From Paenibacillus polymyxa M1 (GTDB lineage: Bacteria > Bacillota > Bacilli > Paenibacillales > Paenibacillaceae): DNA of 64,000 nt. Below, piece by piece: positions 27,468 to 36,600 of this stretch (position 1 is the stretch's first letter; each line of letters opens with the position of its first letter). The position numbers were made by a program, and so were the translations under genes. The stretch is taken from NCBI RefSeq assembly GCF_000237325.1, contig NC_017542.1, positions 3,506,501 to 3,570,500 of the forward strand, read 5' to 3'. The notes under the pieces were generated by a model. The model was not told the DNA's origin, ran no database searches, and saw only the letters and a program-made list of their open reading frames with translations.

Positions 27468-29729
27468 TTACATTGTACCGTGGAATGTACGGTTAATAAC
27501 ATCCAATTGTTGCTCACGAGTCAGCTTGATAAAGTTAACGGCATATCCGGAAACACGAATCGTAAGTTGTGGATAGTTTTCTGGGTGTTCCATTGCATCC
27601 AATAGTTGTTCACGAGCAAACACATTGACATTCAGATGATGTGCGTGGCTTCCAAAGTAGCCATCCATCATCGAAACAAGGTTTGTTTTGCGTGTTTCTT
27701 CTTCTTTACCCAGTGCTTTAGGCACGATAGAGAAGGTATTCGAAATACCATCTAAGCTGTGTTCATATGGCAATTTGGCTACGGAACTCAGAGATGCCAG
27801 AGCACCTTTTTTATCACGACCATGCATCGGGTTTGCACCTGGTGCGAACGGTTCGCCTGCTTTACGTCCATCAGGTGTTGTACCTGTTTTCTTACCATAT
27901 ACCACGTTGGAAGTAATAGTCAGTACTGATTGAGTAGGAACCGCATTACGATAAGCTTTATGTTTGCGGATCATGCTCATGAAGCTTTCTACCAGTTCTA
28001 CAGCGATAGTATCTACGCGGTCATCGTTGTTACCGTAGCAAGGGTATTCGCCTTCGATTTCAAAGTCAACAGCAATTCCTTTTTCGTTACGAATTGGTTT
28101 AACTTTTGCATATTTAATGGCGCTCAAGGAGTCGGTAGCAACTGACAGACCCGCAATACCACAAGCCATGGTACGCAGAATATCACGGTCATGCAACGCC
28201 ATTTCAATGCGTTCGTAGCTATATTTATCATGCATATAGTGAATAACATTCAAAGTGTTCATGTACAGTTTTGCCAGCCATTCCATCATAGGTTTGAAAC
28301 GGCTCAACACTTCTTCGTAATCCAGCACTTCGCTTGTAATGGCTGGGAACTCAGGTCCTACTTGAACGCCGGATTTTTCATCCTTACCGCCGTTAATGGC
28401 ATACAGCAGAGCTTTTGCCAAGTTGGCACGAGCACCAAAGAATTGCATTTGTTTACCGATTCTCATGGCGGATACACAACAAGCAATACCATAATCATCG
28501 CCGTAGATTGGACGCATCAAATCGTCATTTTCATATTGAATGGAGCTAGTTTCAATAGAAACTTTTGCACAATATTTTTTAAAGCCCTCAGGCAGTTTTT
28601 CTGACCACAGTACAGTCAAGTTAGGCTCTGGAGCAGGTCCTAAGTTGTACAGTGTGTGCAAGAAGCGGAAGCTGTTTTTGGTAACACGAGTTTCTCCAGT
28701 GACAGACATACCACCAATGGATTCTGTTACCCAAGTTGGGTCACCACTGAACAGTTCGTTGTAGTCAGGTGTACGCAGGAACTTAACAATACGCAGTTTC
28801 ATAACAAAATGATCGACCAGTTCCTGAGCTTGTTCTTCGTTCATCGTACCTTCCTCAAGATCACGTTGAGTATAGATATCAAGGAATGAAGATACACGTC
28901 CCAAGGACATTGCTGCACCATTTTGTTCTTTAATCGCTGCGAGATATCCAAAATATACCCATTGGAAAGCTTCTTTTGCATTGTTAGCTGGTTTAGAAAT
29001 ATCAAAACCGTGCTCAGCAGCCATTTGTTTCAATTCATTCAAAGCACGAATTTGTTCAGAAATTTCTTCACGTAGACGGATTACGTCTTCTTCCATGGAA
29101 TCAACTTCAAGGCTTTTCAATTGAAGTTTTTTATCTTGGATCAAGAAGTCTGCACCATACAGAGCTACGCGACGATAGTCACCGATTATACGACCACGAC
29201 CGTATGCATCTGGCAAACCAGTAATGATACCAGCTTTACGAGCTGCTCTCATTTCATCTGTATAAGCGTCAAATACACCTTGGTTGTGTGTTTTACGAAT
29301 ATGAGTGAAAATGTCAACAATGCTTTGTGGCACTTCAAAACCATAGGCTTTGCAAGCGTCGATCATCATCCGAATTCCACCAAACGGCTGCAAAGAACGT
29401 TTGAATGGAGCATCTGTTTGTACACCGACAATTTGTTCTTTGTCCCGGTCCAAATAGCCCGGTTTATGTGAAATAATGGTGGATGGCGTATTTACGTCTA
29501 CATCAAGCACGCCGCCGTTTGCCAACTCTTTTTTAGTAAGATCAGATACAATTTCCCACAATGCAGTTGTATTGGCGGTAGGACCAACCAAAAATTCTTC
29601 ATTGCCAACATAAGGTGAGATATTGGTTTCAATAAAATCGTTGACGTTAACTTCTCTAGTCCATTTTCCTTTTTTAAAACCTCTCCAGCCAGATTGTTGC
29701 TCTTGTAATTCTCTCTCAATCACCGACAT
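27468..29729 (-). CDS. pflB: formate acetyltransferase (pyruvate formate-lyase)
   Basis: PflB converts pyruvate and CoA to acetyl-CoA and formate in anaerobic mixed-acid fermentation. The 753-residue product has the active-site cysteine pair in [12 protein letters not shown] (about residue 411) and the glycyl radical motif RVSGYAVNF with G728. TTTGGAGGGATTTAC precedes the ATG. Upstream lie three FNR-type palindromes, one centred at -41.5 from the predicted start site, so oxygen-dependent control by the nearby Fnr is expected. Confidence 0.98.
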   Translation of the reverse strand: MSVIERELQEQQSGWRGFKKGKWTREVNVNDFIETNISPYVGNEEFLVGPTANTTALWEIVSDLTKKELANGGVLDVDVNTPSTIISHKPGYLDRDKEQIVGVQTDAPFKRSLQPFGGIRMMIDACKAYGFEVPQSIVDIFTHIRKTHNQGVFDAYTDEMRAARKAGIITGLPDAYGRGRIIGDYRRVALYGADFLIQDKKLQLKSLEVDSMEEDVIRLREEISEQIRALNELKQMAAEHGFDISKPANNAKEAFQWVYFGYLAAIKEQNGAAMSLGRVSSFLDIYTQRDLEEGTMNEEQAQELVDHFVMKLRIVKFLRTPDYNELFSGDPTWVTESIGGMSVTGETRVTKNSFRFLHTLYNLGPAPEPNLTVLWSEKLPEGFKKYCAKVSIETSSIQYENDDLMRPIYGDDYGIACCVSAMRIGKQMQFFGARANLAKALLYAINGGKDEKSGVQVGPEFPAITSEVLDYEEVLSRFKPMMEWLAKLYMNTLNVIHYMHDKYSYERIEMALHDRDILRTMACGIAGLSVATDSLSAIKYAKVKPIRNEKGIAVDFEIEGEYPCYGNNDDRVDTIAVELVESFMSMIRKHKAYRNAVPTQSVLTITSNVVYGKKTGTTPDGRKAGEPFAPGANPMHGRDKKGALASLSSVAKLPYEHSLDGISNTFSIVPKALGKEEETRKTNLVSMMDGYFGSHAHHLNVNVFAREQLLDAMEHPENYPQLTIRVSGYAVNFIKLTREQQLDVINRTFHGTM

Positions 29730-29763
29730 GTAAATCCCTCCAAATTGTTTGGTCTTCCGGACT

Positions 29764-29779
29764 TGTGATTTTTTTCACG
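29764..29779. promoter_or_regulatory. FNR/CRP-type palindrome in the pflB leader
   Basis: TGTGA-N6-TCACG, 9 of 10 consensus bases. It lies about 75 bp downstream of the predicted pflB start site, inside the untranslated leader, so its effect is unclear. Confidence 0.6.
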
Positions 29780-29845
29780 TTTAAACTATTTCTTGAGCCC
29801 GGCCTTTTCACCGATGCCTTACGCTCAGTGTCGGGACCTTTCTTA

Positions 29846-29858
29846 CACTCTTATTGTA
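29846..29858 (-). promoter_or_regulatory. pflB -10 element and predicted start site
   Basis: TACAAT on the minus strand (29853-29858) places the start near 29846. The FNR palindrome at 29880-29895 is then centred at exactly -41.5, the class II activation position. Confidence 0.65.
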
Positions 29859-29879
29859 GAATAATGATAGAGTGTAGTA

Positions 29880-29895
29880 TGTGACATAAATCACA
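29880..29895. promoter_or_regulatory. FNR box, class II position, pflB
   Basis: Perfect TGTGACATAAATCACA, with the consensus TGTGA-N6-TCACA. Centre at 29887.5, 41.5 bp upstream of the predicted pflB start. Confidence 0.85.
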
Positions 29896-29900
29896 ATATG

Positions 29901-29916
29901 AGTGATTTTTATCACT
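29901..29916. promoter_or_regulatory. second FNR-type palindrome, pflB
   Basis: AGTGATTTTTATCACT, a symmetrical match to AGTGA-N6-TCACT, 21 bp from the class II box. Its centre is at about -62.5, the usual class I position. Confidence 0.65.
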
Positions 29917-30056
29917 TTATTTTCCCTAGCTTCACGCCTATACCTTCAGCCTCGCCGCTCACCTCCCTTCCCAAACCAAGAGGCCCTCTATATAGAGAGC
30001 CTGCATTGGTATTGTATAGGAAAATGCTTTGTTACAAGCCTCTTCATACTATTATA

Positions 30057-32669
30057 TTATTGATCAAAGCGTCCGTAGAAGGCATTGCGGTATACATCAG
30101 CCAATTCAGTAACCAGCGGCAGCTTTGGATTTGCAGTTGTACATTGATCCTCAAAAGCGCGGTCAGCCAGATAATCTACACGTGATTCAAAGTCTTTTGG
30201 ATCGAATCCGAGTTGTTGGAACGATTCCTCGATACCGAGTGTTTTGTTCAACTTACGGATCGCGTCAATTAAGCTGTTAACCCCTTCTTCAGTGGTACGT
30301 GCAGGCAGTCCCAGTATGCGTGCAATTTCTGCATAGCGCTCATCTGCAACAAAGTGCGAATATTTAGGGAACGAAGCAAATTTTGTCGGTTTTTTCGCAT
30401 TGTAGCGAATAACGTGCGGCAGCAAGATAGCATTCGTGCGGCCATGCGCCGTATGGTATTGTCCGCCCCATTTATGTGCAAGACTGTGGTTAATACCCAA
30501 GAATGCATTAGCAAACGCCATACCTGCAAGTGTAGAAGCATTATGCATTTTTTCGCGAGCCAACTTGTCGCCGATCAGAGCCGATTGCTCCAGGTATTGG
30601 AATACCAGTTGAATGGCTTTAATTGCCAGACCATCTGTGTAATCATTGGCCATTACAGACACGTAAGCCTCGATAGCATGTGTCAGAACGTCCATACCTG
30701 TATCGGCTACAGCTGTTTTAGGCAGCGAATATACAAACACAGGGTCAATAATTGCCACATCAGGAGTCAACTCATAGTCAGCCAGCGGATACTTCGTGTT
30801 GCCCAGGTTTTTGTCTGTAATTACTGCAAACGATGTGACTTCCGAACCTGTACCCGAGGTTGTAGGGATAGCTACAAATTGTGCTTTTTGACCCAGACGT
30901 GGGTACTTGTAAATCCGTTTACGAATATCCATGAATTTTTGCTTCAAGTTATTGAAATCAGTATCCGGATATTCATAGAACATCCACATGCCTTTAGCAG
31001 CATCCATTGGCGAACCGCCGCCGAGTGCGATGATGCAATCCGGTTGGAAACGTCTCATCATTTCAGTACCACGCTCTACCGTAACTGTCGATGGATCTGG
31101 CTCAACTTCAGAGAACACTTCAATCGCAACTGGTGTTTGGCGCTGGTGCAAATAATGAATGACGCGGTCCACATATCCGAGTTTCACCATCATAGGGTCA
31201 GTGATAATGGCTACACGTGTGATATCAGGCATTTTAGCAAGATACTGTGTCGAATTTTTCTCAAAATAAATTTTGGAAGGTACTTTGAACCATTGCATAT
31301 TCACCGTCCGTTTCGCCACCCTTTTCACATTAATCAAGTTAACTGCAGATACGTTCGACGAAGTCGAGTTACGACCGTACGAACCGCAACCAAGTGTCAA
31401 CGAAGGAAGGTTGGTGTTGTAAATATCACCGATTGCACCATGTGTGGAAGGTGCATTTACAATGATACGACCTGTTTGCAAACGGTTTGCAAAGCGAGCG
31501 ATAACGTCCTCATCTTGCGAATGGATAGCTGACGAGTGACCCATACCGCCGAACTCTACAACTTCAGCAGCACGTTGGATACCTTGCTCTGCATTTTTCA
31601 CTTTGTAGCAAGCCAATACCGGACTCAATTTTTCCGCAGATAATGGGAATTTGGTTCCTACTCCTTCAATTTCAGCGACCAAAATTTTTGTTCCTGCCGG
31701 TACTGTAATGCCGCTCATTTCAGCTATTTTTACAGCAGACTGTCCGACGATGGCCGGGTTCACTGCACATTTTTCTACATTCATAGCCCCTTGAGTGAGC
31801 TTAGCTGCTTCTTCTTTATTTACAAAGTAGCAACCATTAGCAATCATCAATTTCTTCACTTGCTCGAAGATAGGCTCTTCGATAATTACGGCTTGTTCCG
31901 AAGCACAAATCATACCGTTATCAAAAGATTTAGAAAGGATAAGGTCGTTCACGGCCTGTTTGATATCGGCTGTTTTTTCAATAAAGCAAGGTACGTTACC
32001 AGGACCTACGCCAAGTGCAGGTTTACCACAGCTATAAGCTGCCTTAACCATGCCTGATCCGCCAGTTGCCAAAATCAATGCCACATCAGGGTGGTTCATC
32101 AGTACATTTGTTTTATCCATCGAAGGTGCTTCAATCCATTGGATGCAATCCGCTGGAGCACCATGTTTAACAGCTGCTTCAAGCAAGACGCGGGCTGCTT
32201 CCGCACTACACGATTGAGCAGATGGATGGAAGCCGAAAATGATTGGGTTACGTGTTTTAATGGCAATTAACGCTTTGAACATCGTAGTCGAAGTCGGGTT
32301 TGTTACTGGAGTAATCCCCATGATGATACCGACTGGCTCTGCAATCTTTTGGAAGCTATCGAAATCATTATCTTCAATGACACCAACGGTCTTCTCATTT
32401 TTGATGCTGTGATAGATATATTCTGTTGCAAACATGTTTTTGGTGATTTTGTCCTCGTACACACCGCGTCCTGTTTCTTCAACAGCCAACTTCGCTAGGT
32501 GCATGTGCTTATCCATCCCTGCGAGTGCCATAGCTTGTACGATTCCGTCAATCTGCTCCTGATTCATACTCATGAAAGCTTGCTGTGCCCGGTTCGCCCG
32601 GTCAATCAGCGTTTGAATATACTGCTCTGCGCTTTGCTCTTTTTGGATAACCTCGTTTTTAACAGCCAT
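30057..32669 (-). CDS. adhE: bifunctional acetaldehyde-CoA/alcohol dehydrogenase
   Basis: AdhE reduces acetyl-CoA to acetaldehyde and then ethanol with NADH. The 870-residue protein has an N-terminal aldehyde dehydrogenase domain (catalytic Cys in FDNGMICASEQAVI) and a C-terminal iron alcohol dehydrogenase domain (CIIALGGGSPMDAAKGMW, and histidines in VLTHAIEAYVSVMANDYTDG and GINHSLAHKWGGQYHTAHG). The start at 32669 (MAVKNEV) has AGGAGG 9 nt upstream; the in-frame ATG at 32678 abuts that site. An FNR box at -41.5 suggests anaerobic induction. Confidence 0.98.
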   Translation of the reverse strand: MAVKNEVIQKEQSAEQYIQTLIDRANRAQQAFMSMNQEQIDGIVQAMALAGMDKHMHLAKLAVEETGRGVYEDKITKNMFATEYIYHSIKNEKTVGVIEDNDFDSFQKIAEPVGIIMGITPVTNPTSTTMFKALIAIKTRNPIIFGFHPSAQSCSAEAARVLLEAAVKHGAPADCIQWIEAPSMDKTNVLMNHPDVALILATGGSGMVKAAYSCGKPALGVGPGNVPCFIEKTADIKQAVNDLILSKSFDNGMICASEQAVIIEEPIFEQVKKLMIANGCYFVNKEEAAKLTQGAMNVEKCAVNPAIVGQSAVKIAEMSGITVPAGTKILVAEIEGVGTKFPLSAEKLSPVLACYKVKNAEQGIQRAAEVVEFGGMGHSSAIHSQDEDVIARFANRLQTGRIIVNAPSTHGAIGDIYNTNLPSLTLGCGSYGRNSTSSNVSAVNLINVKRVAKRTVNMQWFKVPSKIYFEKNSTQYLAKMPDITRVAIITDPMMVKLGYVDRVIHYLHQRQTPVAIEVFSEVEPDPSTVTVERGTEMMRRFQPDCIIALGGGSPMDAAKGMWMFYEYPDTDFNNLKQKFMDIRKRIYKYPRLGQKAQFVAIPTTSGTGSEVTSFAVITDKNLGNTKYPLADYELTPDVAIIDPVFVYSLPKTAVADTGMDVLTHAIEAYVSVMANDYTDGLAIKAIQLVFQYLEQSALIGDKLAREKMHNASTLAGMAFANAFLGINHSLAHKWGGQYHTAHGRTNAILLPHVIRYNAKKPTKFASFPKYSHFVADERYAEIARILGLPARTTEEGVNSLIDAIRKLNKTLGIEESFQQLGFDPKDFESRVDYLADRAFEDQCTTANPKLPLVTELADVYRNAFYGRFDQ

Positions 32670-32711
32670 TTCCCTCATCCTCCTGTTATCTCGTGTACTA
32701 TCTCTTGTTCA

Positions 32712-32724
32712 CGCACTGATCGTA
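32712..32724 (-). promoter_or_regulatory. adhE -10 element and predicted start site
   Basis: TACGAT (32719-32724, minus strand) matches TATAAT at four of six positions and lies so that the FNR box at 32746-32761 is centred at -41.5. The hexamer is weak alone, as expected for an activator-dependent promoter. Confidence 0.5.
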
Positions 32725-32745
32725 ACACAGCTTTTCAAGATATTT

Positions 32746-32761
32746 TGTGATTTTTTTCACA
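32746..32761. promoter_or_regulatory. FNR box, class II position, adhE
   Basis: Perfect TGTGA-TTTTTT-TCACA. Centre at 32753.5, about 85 bp upstream of the adhE ATG. Confidence 0.85.
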
Positions 32762-32786
32762 ATCTATTTAAAATTTTATTTTATGA

Positions 32787-32802
32787 AGTGAATTAAATCA
32801 CA
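32787..32802. promoter_or_regulatory. FNR-type palindrome between adhE and fnr
   Basis: AGTGA-ATTAAA-TCACA, 9 of 10 consensus bases. It is about 82 bp from both the predicted adhE start site and the TATAAT of fnr (32864-32869), so it might act on either gene. Confidence 0.6.
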
Positions 32803-32863
32803 AAGTTTGGAATTCTGCCACTTTTACCCCCTCTTCTTGCCCCAAAAACTCATTGCACAGGTA

Positions 32864-32869
32864 TATAAT
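32864..32869 (+). promoter_or_regulatory. fnr -10 element
   Basis: TATAAT 58 bp upstream of the fnr ATG. A clear -35 is not seen; CATTGC at 32841-32846 has the right 17-bp spacing. Confidence 0.45.
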
Positions 32870-32927
32870 GAATTTGAATTGATCAAGTTGCAGATAAAAA
32901 ACATAGGATACAAAGGGGAAATGGACG

Positions 32928-33644
32928 ATGAGAAACCCTACAAATGTAATGGAAGCCCGCGGCAACACCTGTTGCTTCTCGGAGGCCAGCTTCAACCGGT
33001 TGCAAGTGATGATGAAAGATCGAGTTATGCCAGAAAGCTCGCATTTGTTCTGGGAAGGAGATACAGCGGATAAGCTGTTTTATATTAAGCGCGGACGCGT
33101 AAAGGTAACCAAAACAACGGATGAGGGTAAGGAACTTATTCTATATATGTATCAAAGCGGCGATCTTGTTGGTCAAGCTGATCCTTTCTTCGGCACCAAG
33201 CATTCCTTTTCTGCTGAGGTTCTGGAGGACAGTGATATTGGCGTAATCGATCATACAGATTTGGAGCTGCTTATTTGCCAGCATTGTGATTTTGCGATTG
33301 ACTTTATGAAATGGATGGGATCGCATCATCGCATTACTCAGACCAAGTTCCGCGATTTGATGATGTACGGCAAGCCTGGCGCTCTATGTTCCACACTCAT
33401 CCGACTATGCAACACCTATGGTGAGCCTCACGGCGACTATATCCTGATTCATAAAAAGATTACTCATACTGACTTATCAAACATGATCGGTGCTACCCGG
33501 GAAAGCGTAAATCGGATGCTCAGTGATCTGCGTAAGAAAAATGCAGTAGAATACGATAATGGTATGATTGTTGTCAAGGATTTGGAAATGCTGCAAGGTG
33601 TATGTCATTGTGAATTGTGCCCACGTGAGATTTGCCGGATATAA
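32928..33644 (+). CDS. fnr: anaerobic regulator Fnr (Crp/Fnr family, Bacillus type)
   Basis: The 238-residue protein, the same length as B. subtilis Fnr, has an N-terminal cyclic-nucleotide-binding-like beta barrel (LFYIKRGRVKVTKTTDEGKE), a dimer helix and a C-terminal winged helix (HTDLSNMIGATRESVNRMLSDL). Cysteines C226, C228, C231 and C236 near the end fit the oxygen-sensitive 4Fe-4S cluster of Bacillus Fnr, unlike the N-terminal cluster of E. coli FNR. The divergent adhE, and pflBA further on, have FNR boxes, making this the likely local activator. Confidence 0.94.
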   Translation: MRNPTNVMEARGNTCCFSEASFNRLQVMMKDRVMPESSHLFWEGDTADKLFYIKRGRVKVTKTTDEGKELILYMYQSGDLVGQADPFFGTKHSFSAEVLEDSDIGVIDHTDLELLICQHCDFAIDFMKWMGSHHRITQTKFRDLMMYGKPGALCSTLIRLCNTYGEPHGDYILIHKKITHTDLSNMIGATRESVNRMLSDLRKKNAVEYDNGMIVVKDLEMLQGVCHCELCPREICRI

Positions 33645-33666
33645 TAAATTGTTTTTTAATGTAAAA

Positions 33667-33710
33667 GGGAGTGCTGTAAGCCATTATTAGCTTATAACAC
33701 TCCCTAATTT
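33667..33710 (+). terminator. fnr terminator
   Basis: GGGAGTG-CTGTAAGC pairs with GCTTATAA-CACTCCC, followed by TAATTTTATT; a strong stem but a broken T run. Confidence 0.65.
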
Positions 33711-33789
33711 TATTCCACTCCCCATTTTTTAGAGAACGGACGGGACAGTAACAAAGCACATAACTCGACCTTCTTCTGCCCTACACGCT

Positions 33790-34557
33790 TTAAAACTGAA
33801 AGCATAGATAACTTAAATTTCCCATCTCATAGCTTCTATGGATGACCTTAGCTTTGTTTGCAGGATTGCCACTACCCATTGCAATAAACAACGGTACAAA
33901 GTGTTCTGCTCTAGGTACGGCCTGACGAGCATATGGCGCTTCGCTTTCATAGTGATCCAAAGCTTCTATATCTCCGCTTTGCACTTTTTCGATAATCCAG
34001 TCATCAAAATCAATTGCCCAAGGCTCCGTTTTCGTTTCTCCCCATTTGACAATACGCAGATTATGGACAGTCACGCCACTGCCAATGACCAGAATATCTT
34101 GTTCTCCCAACTCACGCAACACGTCACCAATGGCAAATTGTGCTTTGGGCGAGAGGTACGGATTTACGGAAATCTGAACTACCGGAATGTCTGCCTCAGG
34201 ATACATACGATGCAACAATGTCCAGGAACCATGATCCAGTCCCCTCACCCGATCAGTTTGTACATCGATGCCCTTTTGTTCATATAACTTTTTCAACTTA
34301 TTAGCTAGTTCAATAGAACCATGTGCTGGATACTTCACTTCGTACAGTTCGGGTGGGAAGCCTCCAAAATCATAAAGTGTATCGTATATGTCATCCATTG
34401 AACTAATCGTTAACACTTGCGTCTCCCAGTGAGCTGTAAAGATAACAATCGCCTTAGGGTGAACGCTTTTCCCCAACTGCTCTAGAAATGCAGTGTAGTC
34501 CGTCTGTTCAATAGCAAGCATAGGTGATCCGTGGGCTAAAAATAAAGATGGTACCAT
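33790..34557 (-). CDS. class III extradiol dioxygenase, DODA/YgiD type
   Basis: The 255-residue protein has the LigB-fold motifs LFLAHGSPMLA near the N-terminus, FTAHWE, YDFGGFPPELYEVKYPAHG and GLDHGSWTLLHRMYPEADIPVVQIS, which supply the metal-binding histidines. The family includes 4,5-DOPA extradiol dioxygenase and YgiD, whose natural substrates in bacteria are uncertain. AAGGGG precedes the ATG. The gene stands alone, flanked by the fnr terminator and an AT-rich gap. Ring cleavage activity is inferred from the family. Confidence 0.88.
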   Translation of the reverse strand: MVPSLFLAHGSPMLAIEQTDYTAFLEQLGKSVHPKAIVIFTAHWETQVLTISSMDDIYDTLYDFGGFPPELYEVKYPAHGSIELANKLKKLYEQKGIDVQTDRVRGLDHGSWTLLHRMYPEADIPVVQISVNPYLSPKAQFAIGDVLRELGEQDILVIGSGVTVHNLRIVKWGETKTEPWAIDFDDWIIEKVQSGDIEALDHYESEAPYARQAVPRAEHFVPLFIAMGSGNPANKAKVIHRSYEMGNLSYLCFQF

Positions 34558-34776
34558 TAAAAAATCCCCTTATCGCAAACAATTTATTTTATTCACTTAG
34601 TAACTTTATGTAAGCAATAATACATAAGTAATATAGTAATGTCAATATAGATGCCAGCATATACTTAAAGATCAACAATTCTTTAAATAAAGATTGATAT
34701 AGGTATAAAGTCATAGTAATATGTAACTAATAAATTTAAAAATATTATTATATCCCGATACAAAGGACTGGTTTCT

Positions 34777-35175
34777 ATGGAGATACATACTTCGAATTGC
34801 CCAAAATGCGGTTCCGTTTTCCGTCAAAATCTTAGAAACCTGTGTAATACTTGTATTCAAGAAGAAAATATATTCTTTGACCGCTGTTCTAACTATCTAT
34901 GGAAGCATCCTTCTACTCATACTCGCCAACTCAGTGATGTGACTGGCACACCTATGGATTTGCTCACGGATTGGGTAAGAGCAGGCAAATTTCCCTCCAC
35001 ATACAGTCAGCTTGATTATCCTTGCGAGTCCTGCCGTTCTCCCATTTATGCAGGAAGGCTTTGCCACTCGTGTTTAGGCACATTTCGTTCAGCCGCACTG
35101 GATATTCAATCCCGCATCCCTCGCCGTACAACAGCTGGAGTATTCTCAGTAGCAGGGCGCGCTAAAAGCTATTAA
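34777..35175 (+). CDS. zinc-ribbon flagellar-region protein (YvyF/TIGR03826-like)
   Basis: A 132-residue protein with two cysteine clusters, CPKCGSVF with LCNTC near the N-terminus and PCESC with LCHSC in the second half, fitting two zinc-ribbon knuckles. Between them is a helix-turn-helix-like TRQLSDVTGTPMDLLTDWVRAGKF. This plan matches the YvyF family that usually sits beside flgM in flagellar clusters, but no flagellar gene lies near here. The upstream 219 bp (34558-34776) are very AT-rich and hold no other gene. Confidence 0.7.
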   Translation: MEIHTSNCPKCGSVFRQNLRNLCNTCIQEENIFFDRCSNYLWKHPSTHTRQLSDVTGTPMDLLTDWVRAGKFPSTYSQLDYPCESCRSPIYAGRLCHSCLGTFRSAALDIQSRIPRRTTAGVFSVAGRAKSY

Positions 35176-35200
35176 GCCGTACTGCCTACCTCAAAATAAA

Positions 35201-35234
35201 AAAACAGCCTTTTCCTAGGAAGAGGCTGTTTTGC
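35201..35234. terminator. bidirectional terminator
   Basis: AAAACAGCCTTTTCC, a 2-nt loop, then GGAAGAGGCTGTTTT, with A and T runs on both sides, between convergent genes. Confidence 0.88.
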
Positions 35235-35262
35235 TATGAGAAATACTTAATGAGTTTGGTGA

Positions 35263-35586
35263 TCATCTAATCCATTCCTCAGCCCAAAATTGAATCTGCT
35301 CCATAACCGGCTGAAGTGCACGACCTTTGGTGGTTAGCTCATATTCAATGCGGACAGGAGTTTCCGGATATACATGGCGTGTAAGAATCCCTTCATTTTC
35401 CAGATCCTTCATCCGCTCTGATAACATTTTGTCACTCATTGTGGGAATCAGATTGGAAATATCCTTAAACCGCTTGGGACCGCTCATCATGGATTGAATA
35501 ATCAATCCATTCCAGCGCTTACCCAGACATGAAAAGGCGGTTTCAAAACGCGGACACATTTTTGTAAATTGCGGTTGACTCTCCAA
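35263..35586 (-). CDS. HxlR-family transcriptional regulator
   Basis: A 107-residue winged-helix regulator with the HxlR pattern CPRFETAFSCLGKRWNGLIIQSMM, GPKRFKDISNLIPTMSDKMLSERMKDLENEGIL and a beta wing ending YELTTKGRAL. Two cysteines in the first helix are typical of redox- or electrophile-sensing members. TTG at 35586 is the preferred start (AGAAGG, 7-nt spacer); the in-frame ATG at 35607 has no ribosome site. No obvious target gene is adjacent on its strand, so the regulon is unknown. Confidence 0.85.
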   Translation of the reverse strand: MESQPQFTKMCPRFETAFSCLGKRWNGLIIQSMMSGPKRFKDISNLIPTMSDKMLSERMKDLENEGILTRHVYPETPVRIEYELTTKGRALQPVMEQIQFWAEEWIR

Positions 35587-35773
35587 ATTTTTCACCTTCT
35601 TTTGCATTTCGGTTTGATAAAGCTTTCCTTTTGTTAGTATATATCATTTTAGCATACTTTATCCCGAAAGAAAACACTTTCTTAAATTTAATACCTGTGC
35701 TGATAAAGTTGCCATGACCAAAACTGATTATACAACAAACCAATGGGCAGGTATATGTCTAATTCGTTAAATA

Positions 35774-35808
35774 CAAAAAGGCGGAATCCCCAGAGGTTCC
35801 GCCTTTAA
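35774..35808 (-). terminator. terminator of the ThuA/epimerase operon
   Basis: Minus strand AAAGGCGGAA pairs with TTCCGCCTTT and is followed by T residues. Confidence 0.88.
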
Positions 35809-35849
35809 ACCTGTTATTTATATAATTCATCAATATGTGATAATTGTAA

Positions 35850-36581
35850 CTATACCAACACTCCACCAAGCGGCCTTACCGGTTCACTTCTACCATATAC
35901 TGGTTTTTTATTACTTGTCGGTGAAGCCCAACGGATGCTGTTAGCAATGACCTTCAAAATATCAGGCTGGTAATACGTCGGATAGGTCTCATGCCCTGGT
36001 CGGAAATAAAATATTTTACCACTGCCTCGATGGAAGGTGCATCCAGTCCTAAATACTTCGCCGCCTTCAAAGTTACTGATAAAGACTAGTTCATCCGGCG
36101 CAGGAATATCAAAGAACTCGCCATACATCTCTTCCTGCTCTAAGAGAATTTTGCCGTCTATTCCTTCCGCAATAGGATGTGACGGATTTACTGACCAAAT
36201 AATCTCCTGCTCGCCTGCAACTCTCCATTTTAAATCACAACTAGTGCCCATCAGAGCTTTAAATGGCTTGGCGAAATGGCCTGAGTGCAATACGATGAGG
36301 CCCATTCCTTCCTGCACACGCTTGACGACACGCGCTGTAACTTCATCGCTCACCTGATCGTGGGCTTTATGTCCCCACCACAGCAGCACATCTGTGGAAT
36401 TGAGGATTTCTTCTTCCAAACCATGTTCGGCATTCTCACGCAAAGTAGCTGTTCGAATGGCAAAACCTTCATCTGCCAAGCCGTCAGCCAATGCTTGGTG
36501 TATGCCGTTAGGATAAATCCGTTTGGCTTCTTCATTTAACTTTTCGTTCAAAAATTCATTCCAAATGGTGACGTTAATCAT
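35850..36581 (-). CDS. ThuA-like protein
   Basis: The 243-residue protein belongs to the ThuA family (class I glutamine-amidotransferase-like fold): VTIWNEFL at the start, LLWWGHKAHDQV, GLIVLHSGHFAKPFKALMG and YFRPGHETYPTY. ThuA was named for trehalose utilisation, and related proteins act with Gfo/Idh dehydrogenases on 3-keto sugars. It is the last gene of a minus-strand operon with two epimerases and one dehydrogenase. ATG at 36581 is preferred to the overlapping GTG at 36584. The precise reaction is unknown. Confidence 0.85.
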   Translation of the reverse strand: MINVTIWNEFLNEKLNEEAKRIYPNGIHQALADGLADEGFAIRTATLRENAEHGLEEEILNSTDVLLWWGHKAHDQVSDEVTARVVKRVQEGMGLIVLHSGHFAKPFKALMGTSCDLKWRVAGEQEIIWSVNPSHPIAEGIDGKILLEQEEMYGEFFDIPAPDELVFISNFEGGEVFRTGCTFHRGSGKIFYFRPGHETYPTYYQPDILKVIANSIRWASPTSNKKPVYGRSEPVRPLGGVLV

Positions 36582-36600
36582 CACAGTTCCCCCTATTAGG

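Noticed and set aside
30354..31532. 392-residue open frame on the plus strand inside adhE
   Set aside because: It is wholly antisense to the conserved adhE, Cys/His/Arg-rich as expected of a shadow frame, and has no ribosome site or promoter.
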